Origin: Bradyrhizobium sp. SZCCT0148
GTDB lineage: Bacteria > Pseudomonadota > Alphaproteobacteria > Rhizobiales > Xanthobacteraceae
Assembly: GCF_018129985.1 (NCBI RefSeq)
Contig: NZ_JAFCKT010000003.1
Coordinates: forward strand, 124,001 to 188,000
Direction: 5' to 3'
Length of the DNA: 64,000 nt
Part shown: piece after piece, positions 16,845 to 25,450 of the stretch
Position numbering within the stretch: the stretch's first letter is position 1
Layout of the letters: the number at the start of each line of letters is the position of its first letter
Made by a program: the position numbers and the translations under genes
Notes under the pieces: generated by a model
The model's database searches: none
Seen by the model: only the letters and a program-made list of their open reading frames with translations
What the model was told of the DNA's origin: nothing

Positions 16845-17108
16845 TCAGTAGCAGGTGCGAACGCGGCCGATGTACTGGCCGAAAGCGTTGTACTGGGCGA
16901 CCCAGCCGCAGCGGTGATAGCCGTAGTAATAGGGATCGTTGTTGGCGGCGATCGCGGAGCCGACGACGGCGGCGGTGGCGATGCCGGCGCCGACACCCCA
17001 GACCCAGCCGGGCGGCTTGGCTTCGGCCGAAGAGGTGGTGGACACGATGCTGCCGGTGACGGCGAGGGTCGCGAGCGCGAGGGCGGCAATCTTGGTCTTG
17101 ATCGACAT
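16845..17108 (-). CDS. Small secreted protein ending in GRVRTCY
   Basis: An 87-residue exported protein. The start is the ATG at 17108, eight bases after GGAG; an ATG four codons upstream overlaps that site. The signal peptide is AALALATLAVTGSIVSTT with cleavage near SAEA|KPPG. The mature part has a glycine/alanine hydrophobic segment (GVGAGIATAAVVGSAIAA), then NNDPYYYGYHRCGW and YNAFGQYIGRVRTCY with two cysteines that could form one disulfide. Many Bradyrhizobium genomes hold several such small proteins of unknown function. It has its own strong terminator. Confidence 0.72.
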   Translation of the reverse strand: MSIKTKIAALALATLAVTGSIVSTTSSAEAKPPGWVWGVGAGIATAAVVGSAIAANNDPYYYGYHRCGWVAQYNAFGQYIGRVRTCY

Positions 17109-17247
17109 GTGAAACTCCATCCGGGTTGAGGCGGTCCGTTGTGGCCCGCGTGCCCAGTTTGACGGAGGCTCCCCGCGTCCGGTTCGAACGCCGCAAATCC
17201 GCTCCGGAAGCGAGGAATTTTCGTGAGGGATTCCAGCAGGATATGGC

Positions 17248-18054
17248 TTAGCCGAGAGGCCCCTTGGCGAGCCTGTTCACGTCGAAGTTATCGACTTCGC
17301 CCAGCAGATCGCAAAACGCACGGGCGCCCTCATCGATGAGCCGCTCGCCCTTCGTCGCCACGGCCAACGTCGCATTGCCGACGGCGCCGCTGGGGTTGAG
17401 ATCCTGCGCCTGCCAGGCAAACGGCGCGGGCCGCTGCGTCGACAGCCAGCGATATTGCCGTTCCAGCGCGACGCTGCTCGCGGGAAAATCCGCGATCGCA
17501 TCCTTGCGCACCTGCTCGGGATAGCGCGCCAGCATGATCGAGGTCTCGACTGCGCCGCCATGAATGCCGTGGCGCACTTCGTCGGCCGGGAACAGTTTGT
17601 CGGCGCCTGACAGTCGCGACCACGACGTCGTCACCACAAACAGCTTTTGATGGGCGCGCAGATCCTGCGCGATCAGCATCATGGCCGCGCTGTTGCCACC
17701 ATGGCTGGTGATGATGACGAGCTTCTTCACGCCGCGCCGCGCGACCTCCGCGCCGATCCCGGTCCATCGCGTCAGGGCGGCGTCTGTCGGCAAGGTTTGC
17801 GTGCCCGGATAGTCGATGTGTTCGGTGGAAATTCCGACCGCTTCAACGGGGAGGAAACTGGCCGGAACACTCCGGGGCAACAGCTCGCGGACGCGTGCGA
17901 GATAGGCGTCCGCGATCAGCACGTCGGTCTCGAGCGGCAGATGCGGGCCGTGCTGTTCGGTTGCCGCCAGCGGCAGCACCGCGATCCAGCGCGACGTGTC
18001 CGCGGGAGACGCATCGGTCCAGCGGATTTCGGTCCAGTCGCGGGATGGCATCAT
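17248..18054 (-). CDS. Creatininase-family amidohydrolase
   Basis: A 268-residue cytoplasmic metal hydrolase of the creatininase family. The metal-binding motif ATEQHGPHLPLETD near residue 35 supplies Glu, His and Asp ligands; ITSHGGNSAAMM (about 115) and HGGAVETS (about 168) supply the others. Family members open cyclic amides or hydrolyse formamides (creatininase, N-formylamide hydrolases, MftE peptidase). I chose ATG 18054; a GTG 13 codons upstream is possible, and no ribosome-binding site decides. It is divergent, 161 bases apart, from an ABC importer gene run, so it may degrade the imported compound. Confidence 0.8.
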   Translation of the reverse strand: MMPSRDWTEIRWTDASPADTSRWIAVLPLAATEQHGPHLPLETDVLIADAYLARVRELLPRSVPASFLPVEAVGISTEHIDYPGTQTLPTDAALTRWTGIGAEVARRGVKKLVIITSHGGNSAAMMLIAQDLRAHQKLFVVTTSWSRLSGADKLFPADEVRHGIHGGAVETSIMLARYPEQVRKDAIADFPASSVALERQYRWLSTQRPAPFAWQAQDLNPSGAVGNATLAVATKGERLIDEGARAFCDLLGEVDNFDVNRLAKGPLG

Positions 18055-18215
18055 TGAGTAGTCTTTGGAGGTTTCATTGCCCGAATTTGTCACGTAATTT
18101 GGGTATCAGGGGATGCGGGCCCGCCCGGCTCGCGTCCCCTGATGTCATCGGTTTTATCGCGTTGCGTTCACATGAGCCAGACGCGATTGGCCGGAAGCGA
18201 TCGACGGAGTGCCAT

Positions 18216-19238
18216 ATGACCCCCTTCCCACTGCGGCGAGCGCTCATTGCCGGCTTGATGGCGGCTTTCGTCTGCAGCGTCGAGGCGCGTGCCGAGACGC
18301 TGGACAAGGTGACGTTCGGCACCAATTGGGTCGCCGAGGCCGAGCATGGCGGCTTCTTCCAGGCGGTTGCCGACGGCACCTATAAGAAATACGGCCTCGA
18401 CGTCACCATCGTTCCCGGCGGCCCGAACGAGAACAACCGGATGCTGCTGATCGCCGGCAAGATCGATTTCTTCATGGCCGCGAACACGCTGATGTCGTTC
18501 GACGCGGTTGCCAACAACGTTCCCGTCGTGACCATCGCCGCGATCTTCCAGAAGGATCCCCAGGTGATGCTGACGCAGCCGGATGCCAAGGTCGGCAAGA
18601 TCGAGGACCTCAAGCCGCTGACGCTGTTCGTCTCCAAGGAGGGCATGGGCAGTTATTTCCAGTGGCTGAAGTCCGAATACGGCTTCAGCGAGAAGAACGT
18701 CCGCCCCTATAATTTCAATCCGCAACCCTTCATCGCCAACCCCAAGAGCGCGATGCAGGGCTATGTCACCTCCGAGCCCTTCGCGGTCGAGAAGGCCGCC
18801 GGCTTCAAGCCCAACGTGCTGCTGCTGGCCGATTACGGATTCAACACCTATTCGACCCTGATCGAGGCGCGCCGCGACACCGTCGAGAAGAAGCCGGATA
18901 TGGTGCAGCGTTTCGTCGATGCCTCCATGATCGGCTGGTACAACTACATCTACGGCGACAATTCCGCCGGCAATGCCCTGATCAAGCAGCTCAATCCGGA
19001 GATGACCGACGATCTGCTGAAATACTCCGTCGCGAAGATGAAGGAATACGGGATCGTCGATTCCGGCGACTCCTTGAAGAACGGCATCGGCGCGATGAGC
19101 GACGACCGCTACACCTCCTTCTTCAACAAGATGGTCAAGGCCGGCGTCGTGAAGGGCGATCTCGACTTCCGCAAATCCTATACGCTGCGCTTCGTCAACA
19201 AGGGCGTCGGCGTCGAGCTGCGCCCGAGCAAGCCGTAG
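18216..19238 (+). CDS. ABC importer substrate-binding protein, NMT1/THI5-like
   Basis: A 340-residue periplasmic binding protein. The signal peptide covers about residues 1-27 (ALIAGLMAAFVCSVEARAE). The mature N terminus VTFGTNWVAEAEHGGFFQAVADG and YGLDVTIVPGG are characteristic of the NMT1/THI5-like group, which binds pyrimidine precursors, nitrate, sulfonates or related small compounds. The cysteine motif of thiamine-precursor THI5 enzymes is not present. GGAG lies 10 bases before the ATG. It is the first gene of a run with the ATPase 10 bases downstream. The substrate is unknown; riboflavin/thiamine-pyrimidine or a cyclic amide would fit the neighbours. Confidence 0.88.
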   Translation: MTPFPLRRALIAGLMAAFVCSVEARAETLDKVTFGTNWVAEAEHGGFFQAVADGTYKKYGLDVTIVPGGPNENNRMLLIAGKIDFFMAANTLMSFDAVANNVPVVTIAAIFQKDPQVMLTQPDAKVGKIEDLKPLTLFVSKEGMGSYFQWLKSEYGFSEKNVRPYNFNPQPFIANPKSAMQGYVTSEPFAVEKAAGFKPNVLLLADYGFNTYSTLIEARRDTVEKKPDMVQRFVDASMIGWYNYIYGDNSAGNALIKQLNPEMTDDLLKYSVAKMKEYGIVDSGDSLKNGIGAMSDDRYTSFFNKMVKAGVVKGDLDFRKSYTLRFVNKGVGVELRPSKP

Positions 19239-19248
19239 CGCCAGGTCG

Positions 19249-20064
19249 ATGTCATCAGGCAAAACCTCGCTCGCGGCCGACGCCGGCCTGACGCATCTCG
19301 CCGTCAGCCTGCGCGGCGTGACGAAGACTTACGACAATGGCGTCCTGGCGCTCGGTGCGCTCGACCTCACGGTGCGCAAGGGCGAGTTCATTTCGCTGCT
19401 GGGGCCGTCTGGCTGTGGCAAGTCGACGGCGCTGCGCATCATCGCGGAGCTCACCGCACCGTCGTCGGGCACCGTCCGGGTGGCTCGCCACGAAGGCGCG
19501 CGGCAGCCAGGTCACGGGATCGGCTTCGTGTTTCAGGAGCCGACCCTCATGCCCTGGACCAGCGTGCGCGAGAATGTGCGGCTGCCACTGAAGCTTGCGG
19601 GCATCCCCAAAGCCGAGGCCCGTGCGCGGTCCGACGAAGCGCTGGCCAGCGTCGGTCTCGCCGATTTCGCCGATGCCTTTCCGCGGGAGCTCTCCGGCGG
19701 CATGAAAATGCGGGCGTCGCTGGCGCGCGCGCTCGTCACCGAGCCGGATATCCTCTTGATGGACGAGCCGTTCGCCGCGCTCGACGAGATCACGCGCTTT
19801 CGGCTCAACAACGATCTGCTCGCGCTGTGGCGCAGCCTCGGCAAGACCGTTATCTTCGTGACCCATTCGGTGTTCGAATCCGTCTATCTGTCGCAGCGCG
19901 TCGTGGTGATGACGGCACGGCCCGGCCGCATCCAGGCCGACATCCGCATCGAGACGGTCGAGCCGCGCGGCGAGGCGTTTCGCACGTCCGCGGCCTATTC
20001 CGATTATTGCCGGAAGGTGTCGGCCGCGCTGGCGCCATCCTATTCCGGGCAGTCGACGCTATGA
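19249..20064 (+). CDS. ABC importer ATP-binding protein (taurine/nitrate type)
   Basis: A 271-residue ATPase. Walker A is GPSGCGKST (about residue 60), the Q-loop is VFQEPTLMPW, the signature is LSGGMKMR, Walker B is ILLMDEPFAALDE and the H-loop is VTHSVFE. The sequence FQEPTLMPWTSVRENVRLPL is typical of the SsuB/TauB/NrtD group. Its stop overlaps the permease start (ATGA, 20061-20064), so the two are co-translated. It powers the importer from the cytoplasmic side. Confidence 0.93.
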   Translation: MSSGKTSLAADAGLTHLAVSLRGVTKTYDNGVLALGALDLTVRKGEFISLLGPSGCGKSTALRIIAELTAPSSGTVRVARHEGARQPGHGIGFVFQEPTLMPWTSVRENVRLPLKLAGIPKAEARARSDEALASVGLADFADAFPRELSGGMKMRASLARALVTEPDILLMDEPFAALDEITRFRLNNDLLALWRSLGKTVIFVTHSVFESVYLSQRVVVMTARPGRIQADIRIETVEPRGEAFRTSAAYSDYCRKVSAALAPSYSGQSTL

Positions 20065-20879
20065 ACGCGCAGGCGACCGTCACCGCGAAGCCGCGATCCC
20101 TGCAATCCGCGCTGCGCTTCGTGCTTCCTGTCATCGTGTTCGCGGCCGGCATTCTCGCCTGGGAACTCCTGGTCCGCATCAAGGGCATCCCGCCCTACGT
20201 GCTGCCGGCGCCCTCCGTCATCGTCCTGACGCTGATCAAGGACTGGGCGGTGCTGTCACAATCGCTCGCCGCCACGCTTCTGACCACACTCGAAGGTTTT
20301 GCCGCGGCCAGCATCGGCGGCATTGCACTCGCGCTGCTGTTCAATCAGTCGAAATGGGTGGAATATTCGCTGTTCCCCTATGCCATCGTCCTCCAGGTTA
20401 CCCCTGTCATCGCGATCGCGCCGCTGCTGCTGATCTACCTGGAGCAGCAGACCGCGGTGGTGGCTTGCGCCTTCATCGTCGCCTTTTTCCCGGTGCTGTC
20501 CAACACCACGCTCGGGCTGAATTCGGTCGATCGCAATCTTGCCGGCCTGTTCCAGCTCTATGGCGCCTCAAAGCCGCAGACGCTGCGCTTTCTCAAGCTG
20601 CCCGCGGCGTTGCCCTATATCCTCGGCGGCCTGCGCATCGCCGGCGGCCTGTCGCTGATCGGCGCGGTCGTGGCCGAGATCGCGGCCGGAACTGCCGGTG
20701 CCGGCTCCGGGCTTGCCTACAGGATCGCCGAGTCCGGATATCGATTGAACATACCCCGCATGTTCGCAGCGCTGCTTCTGTTGTCCTTGGCCGGGATTGT
20801 CATCTATGGGGTGCTGGCGGTAGTTTCCCACCTCGTTTTACGGCGCTGGCACGAAAGCGCGCTTGGAAAGGAAAACTGA
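20061..20879 (+). CDS. ABC importer permease (SsuC/TauC type)
   Basis: A 272-residue inner-membrane protein with about six helices, from FVLPVIVFAAGILAWELLV near residue 20 to LLLLSLAGIVIYGVLAVVSHL at the C terminus. The coupling loop that docks on the ATPase is near residue 170 (YGASKPQTLRFLKLPAALPY, an EAA-type loop of the taurine/nitrate family). It starts within the ATPase stop codon and its own stop overlaps the dehydrogenase start by one base (TGATG). The order binding protein, ATPase, permease makes a full importer. Confidence 0.93.
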   Translation: MNAQATVTAKPRSLQSALRFVLPVIVFAAGILAWELLVRIKGIPPYVLPAPSVIVLTLIKDWAVLSQSLAATLLTTLEGFAAASIGGIALALLFNQSKWVEYSLFPYAIVLQVTPVIAIAPLLLIYLEQQTAVVACAFIVAFFPVLSNTTLGLNSVDRNLAGLFQLYGASKPQTLRFLKLPAALPYILGGLRIAGGLSLIGAVVAEIAAGTAGAGSGLAYRIAESGYRLNIPRMFAALLLLSLAGIVIYGVLAVVSHLVLRRWHESALGKEN

Positions 20880-21868
20880 TGGCTGCCGGTTCGATTTCGT
20901 CCGAGAAGATCGATCTTCTGATCTATGGGCCGGTGCGGCCCATCCTCGAGAACGGATTTTCCGACCATTTCGTCGTGCACAAGGCCGAGACGCATGGCGA
21001 CCTCGAACGGTTGACGCCGGAAATTCGCGAGAAGATCCGCGGCGTGGCGGTGACCTATCACACCGTCCGCGCCGACAAGGGTTCGCTGTCGAAGCTTCCC
21101 AAGATCGAGATGGTGGCGAGCTTCGGCGTCGGTTACGACCACGTCGATGCGAAATACGCGGCCGAGCACAACATCATCGTCACCAACACGCCCGACGTGC
21201 TGACCGAAGAGGTCGCCGACGTCGCGATGGGCCTGCTGATCTCCACCTTGCGCGAATTCATCAAGGCCGACCGCTACGTCCGCTCCGGCCTCTGGCAGAC
21301 CCAGAACTATCCGCTCAGCGTCGGCTCGCTGCGCGACCGCAAGGTCGGCATCGTCGGCATGGGCCGGATCGGCCAGGCCATCGCGCGTCGGCTCGATGCC
21401 TCGCTGGTGCCGGTGGTCTATCACTCGCGCAATCCGTCCAAGGACGTCTCCTATAAGCATTATCCTGATCTGATCGAGATGGCGAAGGCGGTGGACACGC
21501 TGATGGTGATCGTGCCCGGCGGCGCGGCGACGAACAAGATGATCAATGCCGAGGTGCTGAAGGCGCTCGGCCCGCGGGGCGTGCTGATCAATGTCGCGCG
21601 CGGCTCCGTGGTCGACGAGCCGGCGCTGGTGCAGGCGCTGAAATCCGGCACCATCCTCGCTGCCGGCCTCGACGTGTTCGCGGCAGAGCCGACCGTGCCG
21701 GACGAGCTCAAGGCGATGCAGAACGTCGTGCTGCTGCCACATATCGGCTCGGCCTCGGTGGTGACGCGCAACGCCATGGACCAGCTCGTGGTCGACAACC
21801 TCAAGTCATGGTTCTCAGGCAAGGCGCCACTGACGCCGGTTGCCGAAACGCCGTTCAAGGGACGCTGA
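20879..21868 (+). CDS. D-isomer-specific 2-hydroxyacid dehydrogenase
   Basis: A 329-residue NAD(P)-dependent oxidoreductase. The catalytic-domain halves flank the nucleotide fold, which carries GIVGMGRIGQAIARRL near residue 155. The active-site Arg is in INVARGSVVDE, the Glu in FAAEPTVP and the His in LPHIGSAS. It interconverts a 2-keto acid and a D-2-hydroxyacid; relatives include glyoxylate/hydroxypyruvate reductases. AAAGG lies before the ATG, which shares a base with the permease stop. Translational coupling to an importer suggests it acts on the imported compound or on a product of it. Confidence 0.9.
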   Translation: MAAGSISSEKIDLLIYGPVRPILENGFSDHFVVHKAETHGDLERLTPEIREKIRGVAVTYHTVRADKGSLSKLPKIEMVASFGVGYDHVDAKYAAEHNIIVTNTPDVLTEEVADVAMGLLISTLREFIKADRYVRSGLWQTQNYPLSVGSLRDRKVGIVGMGRIGQAIARRLDASLVPVVYHSRNPSKDVSYKHYPDLIEMAKAVDTLMVIVPGGAATNKMINAEVLKALGPRGVLINVARGSVVDEPALVQALKSGTILAAGLDVFAAEPTVPDELKAMQNVVLLPHIGSASVVTRNAMDQLVVDNLKSWFSGKAPLTPVAETPFKGR

Positions 21869-22590
21869 TGCGAAATCTTCGGGTCGTTGCATTCGCCGTC
21901 GCGGCCTCTTTGGCCGCGATCGGTGCCGTCGCGGCCTCCTTGGCCGCGCTCGGCATCGCGCATGCGCAGAATGCGACGACGCTGAAGAAGGAGATGCTCG
22001 GGCAGTGGGAGCTCTCGACCACCGAACGCAGCAAGACCTGCGTCGTCACGATCAAGGGCGACCCGGTCGCGCTGGGATACAAGCTCGAACTCGAGCCGGC
22101 CTGCAAGACCGCGCTGCCCTTCACCAAGGATATCGTCGCCTGGAGCGTCAGGGGCCTCGATATCGTCCGTCTGCAGGATGCGACCGGTGAAGCCGTGATC
22201 GACTTCACCGAGGTCGAGGCCGGCATCTTCGAAGGCCTGCGCCAGGGCGAGGGCGTCTATATCCTGCAGGATCTCGCCGCCGCGCGCTCGATGGCCAAGT
22301 CGATGGACCAGATGATCGGTGACTGGGCCATGGTGCGCGGCAACGGCCAGCCGGTCTGCGGGCTGACGCTGACCAACACGGAAGCCGGCCCCGACAATTT
22401 CCAGGTCTTCCTCAAGCCGAAATGCGACGCGGCCGTCGCCCAGTTCAACCCGACGCAATGGCGGCTCGAGCGCGGCCAGATCATCCTGATGTCGAAATCG
22501 GGCGACGTCTGGCAGTTCGAAGCCGACGACAACGCGCAGTGGCGGCGCATCCCCGACACCGCCGATCCGCTGATCATGCTGCGTCAGTAG
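21868..22590 (+). CDS. Exported protein with two Inh/AprI protease-inhibitor domains
   Basis: A 240-residue exported protein starting within the stop of the dehydrogenase gene (TGATG). A signal peptide with an internally repeated Ala-rich stretch (FAVAASLAAIGAVAASLAA) precedes two copies of the AprI/Inh beta-barrel. Copy 1 begins MLGQWELSTTERSKTCVVTI (about residue 43) and copy 2 begins MIGDWAMVRGNGQPVCGLTL (about 149); each has the paired cysteines of the family (ERSKTC...PAC; QPVC...PKC). Inh proteins bind and block secreted serralysin-type metalloproteases in the periplasm. No serralysin gene is in the window. Its place at the end of a catabolic operon is odd. Confidence 0.8.
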   Translation: MRNLRVVAFAVAASLAAIGAVAASLAALGIAHAQNATTLKKEMLGQWELSTTERSKTCVVTIKGDPVALGYKLELEPACKTALPFTKDIVAWSVRGLDIVRLQDATGEAVIDFTEVEAGIFEGLRQGEGVYILQDLAAARSMAKSMDQMIGDWAMVRGNGQPVCGLTLTNTEAGPDNFQVFLKPKCDAAVAQFNPTQWRLERGQIILMSKSGDVWQFEADDNAQWRRIPDTADPLIMLRQ

Positions 22591-22768
22591 GCGAGCAAGC
22601 CCTCGCCGCGGGCAAGCGGGCGTAGCGGGCTGCGGCCGGGCCGCCTTTTGCCGCGTTAGCGCGAAAGCTGGTCAAAACCCGCCGTTATCGAGTTCTGGCC
22701 AGGTTTCGAACCCTCTTTGTCTTCCGAGCGACCAAGACAAAACGGCTCAAACCTGATCGCGCTTTGAC

Positions 22769-23474
22769 ATGAAATTCGTCGTCCTGGCTTTTTCGTGCCT
22801 GCTGTTTCTCGGGATGCCCGCCCGTGCCGATGATGCAGGCACCTTCAATGCGATGGTCACCTTGGCGCATCAAGGAGATGCCGAGGCGCAATACCATGTC
22901 GGAATGATGTACAATAACGGCATCGGCACCCAGCAGGACCGCAGCCAGGCCTTCGCGTGGTTTCAGAAATCGGCCGCGGCCAACGAGCCGCTCGGGGCCT
23001 ACAAGCTCGGCTGTTACTTTGACGGGCAGGGCGCCGGCATCGTCGCCGCTGATGCGGATCAAGCCTTGAAATACAAGCTTGTGTCCGCCAGGGCCGGCTA
23101 TGCGCGTGCACAGCACGATGTCGCCCTCCTGTACGACCGGCAGGGCAACCCGGAAGAAGAAGTTGAAATGGTGGAAAATGGCCGGCGATCAGGGACTTCC
23201 CTCCGCCCTCTTCAGCCTGTCCCGGGCTTATTCCGCTGGGAGGGGAACGCCGAGGGACCTGTCTCTGTCGTATGCCTATTTCAAGCTCTCGCAAATTGCG
23301 CCGCCAAAGAACGTGAACGAGATGGCCGGCTCGTTGTCCAAATCGGAACGCGAGAATGCGGAGAAAATAGTTGCCGGGTGGAAGCCGCAGCCGACTGCTC
23401 TGACACTCAAGGCATTCGCCGGCATCACGGCTGCGGAAGATCATCTCAAAGCCGTCAGGAAACCGACGACCTGA
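22769..23474 (+). pseudogene. Exported SEL1-repeat protein, frameshifted
   Basis: The reading frame from 22769 gives a signal peptide (VVLAFSCLLFLGMPARAD) and SEL1 repeats (GDAEAQYHVGMMYNNGIGTQQD, LGAYKLGCYFDGQG, GYARAQHDVALLYDRQG). It loses the pattern after NPEE. The repeat continues in the next frame from 23160 (KWWKMAGDQGLPSALFSLSR, GTPRDLSLSYAYFKLSQI) to the stop at 23472-23474. One extra base in the run GAAGAAGAAG (23153-23162) explains the break. Restored, it would be about 235 residues. SEL1 proteins mediate protein-protein contacts, often in envelope or exopolysaccharide control. Either a recent pseudogene or a sequencing error. Confidence 0.75.
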
Positions 23475-23480
23475 TCTGTG

Positions 23481-24194
23481 CTAGATCAACCGCATCCCGC
23501 GCAGGCTCGCATGCCCGCTCTTGCCGACGATGATGTGATCGTGCACGGCAATCCCCAGTGGCTTGGCGATGTCGATGATCGCCTTCGTCATCTGGATGTC
23601 GGCCTGGGACGGCGAGGGATCGCCGCTGGGATGGTTGTGCACCAGGATCAAGGCGGTCGCCGATAATTCCAGCGCGCGCTTGATCACCTCGCGCGGATAG
23701 ACCGGTGTGTGGTCCACCGTGCCGGTCTGCTGCACCTCGTCGGCGATCAGCTGGTTGCGCTTGTCGAGGAACAGCAGGCGGAATTGCTCCTTGTCGGCAA
23801 ACGCCATGCTGGAGCGGCAATAGTCGATCACCTCGTTCCACGACGACAGCGCGTTGCGGCTGTTGACCTCGCCCTTGGTCACGCGGCTCGCCGCGGCCGC
23901 GATCAGCTTGAGCTGGTTGACCGCGGCTTCGCCGACGCCCTCGACCTCGCGCAAGCGTGCGACAGGCGCGTGCACGACCTCGGCGAAAGAACCAAAAGTC
24001 TTGATCAACATCTTCGCCAGCGGCTTGGTGTCCCGGCGCGGCAACGCCGGAAACAGCGCCATCTCCAGCAATTCGTAGTCGCTGAGCGCATCCGCCCCGG
24101 CGCTGTAGAAGCGCTCGCGCAGCCGCTCGCGATGCCCGTGATAGTGCGGCGGTTCGGCGGACTGATGTTCTTGCTGGTCGGTCTTGCGGGGCAT
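23481..24194 (-). CDS. radC: RadC/UPF0758 JAB-domain protein
   Basis: A 237-residue protein of the RadC family. An N-terminal helix-hairpin-helix-like part ([40 protein letters not shown]) precedes the JAB/MPN metal domain with the ligand motif [14 protein letters not shown] and the catalytic Glu region. Despite the name, a DNA repair role is not established for the family. The start at 24194 (MPRKTD) lacks a clear Shine-Dalgarno; an ATG four codons upstream (24206) is an alternative. The stop lies seven bases from the frameshifted SEL1 gene, which points the other way. Confidence 0.88.
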   Translation of the reverse strand: MPRKTDQQEHQSAEPPHYHGHRERLRERFYSAGADALSDYELLEMALFPALPRRDTKPLAKMLIKTFGSFAEVVHAPVARLREVEGVGEAAVNQLKLIAAAASRVTKGEVNSRNALSSWNEVIDYCRSSMAFADKEQFRLLFLDKRNQLIADEVQQTGTVDHTPVYPREVIKRALELSATALILVHNHPSGDPSPSQADIQMTKAIIDIAKPLGIAVHDHIIVGKSGHASLRGMRLI

Positions 24195-24267
24195 CGGCGC
24201 AAGCATGCCGTGACGCGGGGCTTTTGCAACTCGGAAGTGCGGGCGGCCAGCCAATTCGGCAAGAAAA

Positions 24268-24293
24268 AAGGCGCCGTGCGAACACGGCGCCTT
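24268..24293 (-). terminator. Rho-independent terminator of the MBL-fold gene
   Basis: An 11-bp perfect stem (AAGGCGCCGTG / CACGGCGCCTT) with a four-base loop lies 24 bases past the stop of the metallo-hydrolase gene. On the minus strand it runs into six T residues. Confidence 0.9.
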
Positions 24294-24316
24294 CGAATCC
24301 CCGGTTCGCTGTGCGA

Positions 24317-25276
24317 TCAGGCCTTCACGGCCGCGAAGGCGTAGCCGCTGCCGTCCTTGGTCAGCGTGCCCACGTTCGGGAAGCCGAAATGATAGCCGGC
24401 GATCATGCCCTTTTCGGCGATCACGCGATCGAAGAAGGCGCGGCGGGTGGCTTCCGCTTTTGGTCCGTCGCTGTCGAAGCCGGAGAACCAGCCGGGGTTC
24501 TTGACGAACAGCTGGTAGATGCCGGTGACGTCGCTCTGGATGAAGAGCTGCTGTCCGCCGGATGCCACCAGGAAGGACATGTGGCCGATCGTGTGACCCG
24601 GCGTGGCAATGGCCTTGACGCCGGGTGCAAGGTCGGCGCCGTCGGCATACTGCTTGATGTTCTTCCAGGTCGGGAAGGTCGCCTGGATCCGCTTGACGTG
24701 GGGACGGTTGGCTTCGGGCACCTTTTCGACCAGTGCCGCGTCGGTCCAGAACTTGTACTCGACCTCCGGCATCATGATTTCCGCGTTCGGAAACACCTGG
24801 GCGTCGGTCTCCTTGACCCACAAACCGGAAATGTGATCAGGGTGGAAATGCGAGATCACCACCGTGGAGACCGTCGCCGGATCGAGGCCGGCCGCCTTCA
24901 TGTTGGTGGCGAGCTTGCCGACGCTCGAGGGCCCGTTGCCGCCGAAACCGGTGTCGAACAGAATGACCTTGCCGCCAGTCCGGATCGCGGTGACGGTAAA
25001 GGGATTCTCGATCTTGTCGGGTCCGATGCCGGACGCGGTCAGCGCCTTCTTGACGTCGTCCAGCCCGACATTCTTGACCATGCCCTCGGTCACCGGGCGT
25101 TCGATCGCGCCTTCATGCAGGCTGAACACCTCGATGTCGCTGACCATGTATTTGAAGCTGTCGGCGGCGCGCTGCGCATATGCCGCATCGATGAAGGAAA
25201 CCGGCCCCTTGAGGCCGAAAACCAGTGCGGCCCCCGTGCTCCCGAGGACCAGATCGCGACGTGAAATCTCGAACAT
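24317..25276 (-). CDS. Tat-exported MBL-fold metallo-hydrolase
   Basis: A 319-residue metallo-beta-lactamase-fold hydrolase. The N terminus [18 protein letters not shown] is a twin-arginine signal. The zinc motif HFHPDH ([13 protein letters not shown]) is near residue 120, with further ligands in TPGHTIGHM and QSDVT. The start at 25276 is preceded by GGAG; an ATG 14 codons upstream would mask the Tat signal. Related periplasmic proteins hydrolyse lactones, phosphoesters or sulfatase-type substrates. The folded export implied by the Tat signal fits a metal enzyme. Substrate unknown. Confidence 0.85.
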   Translation of the reverse strand: MFEISRRDLVLGSTGAALVFGLKGPVSFIDAAYAQRAADSFKYMVSDIEVFSLHEGAIERPVTEGMVKNVGLDDVKKALTASGIGPDKIENPFTVTAIRTGGKVILFDTGFGGNGPSSVGKLATNMKAAGLDPATVSTVVISHFHPDHISGLWVKETDAQVFPNAEIMMPEVEYKFWTDAALVEKVPEANRPHVKRIQATFPTWKNIKQYADGADLAPGVKAIATPGHTIGHMSFLVASGGQQLFIQSDVTGIYQLFVKNPGWFSGFDSDGPKAEATRRAFFDRVIAEKGMIAGYHFGFPNVGTLTKDGSGYAFAAVKA

Positions 25277-25450
25277 TGTGATGCTCCGCCTTGAGGGAAT
25301 CCTCGCAAGTGCGCTCACGGATTGAAAGCGCCCTGAGAGTTCGACACCGGGATGCGCAGCCTATTCCGTGGTGATCGAGATTGAGAGAACGGCAAGTTGC
25401 CGCAGGCAGGCCGCCGCGTTGAGAACGACTGGCAACAAGGAGGATTGCAC

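Noticed and set aside
23079..23474. A separate 131-codon gene in the second frame of the SEL1 locus
   Set aside because: Its first ~27 codons overlap the SEL1 frame without motif, and its later part continues the SEL1 repeat, so it is the 3' half of one frameshifted gene.
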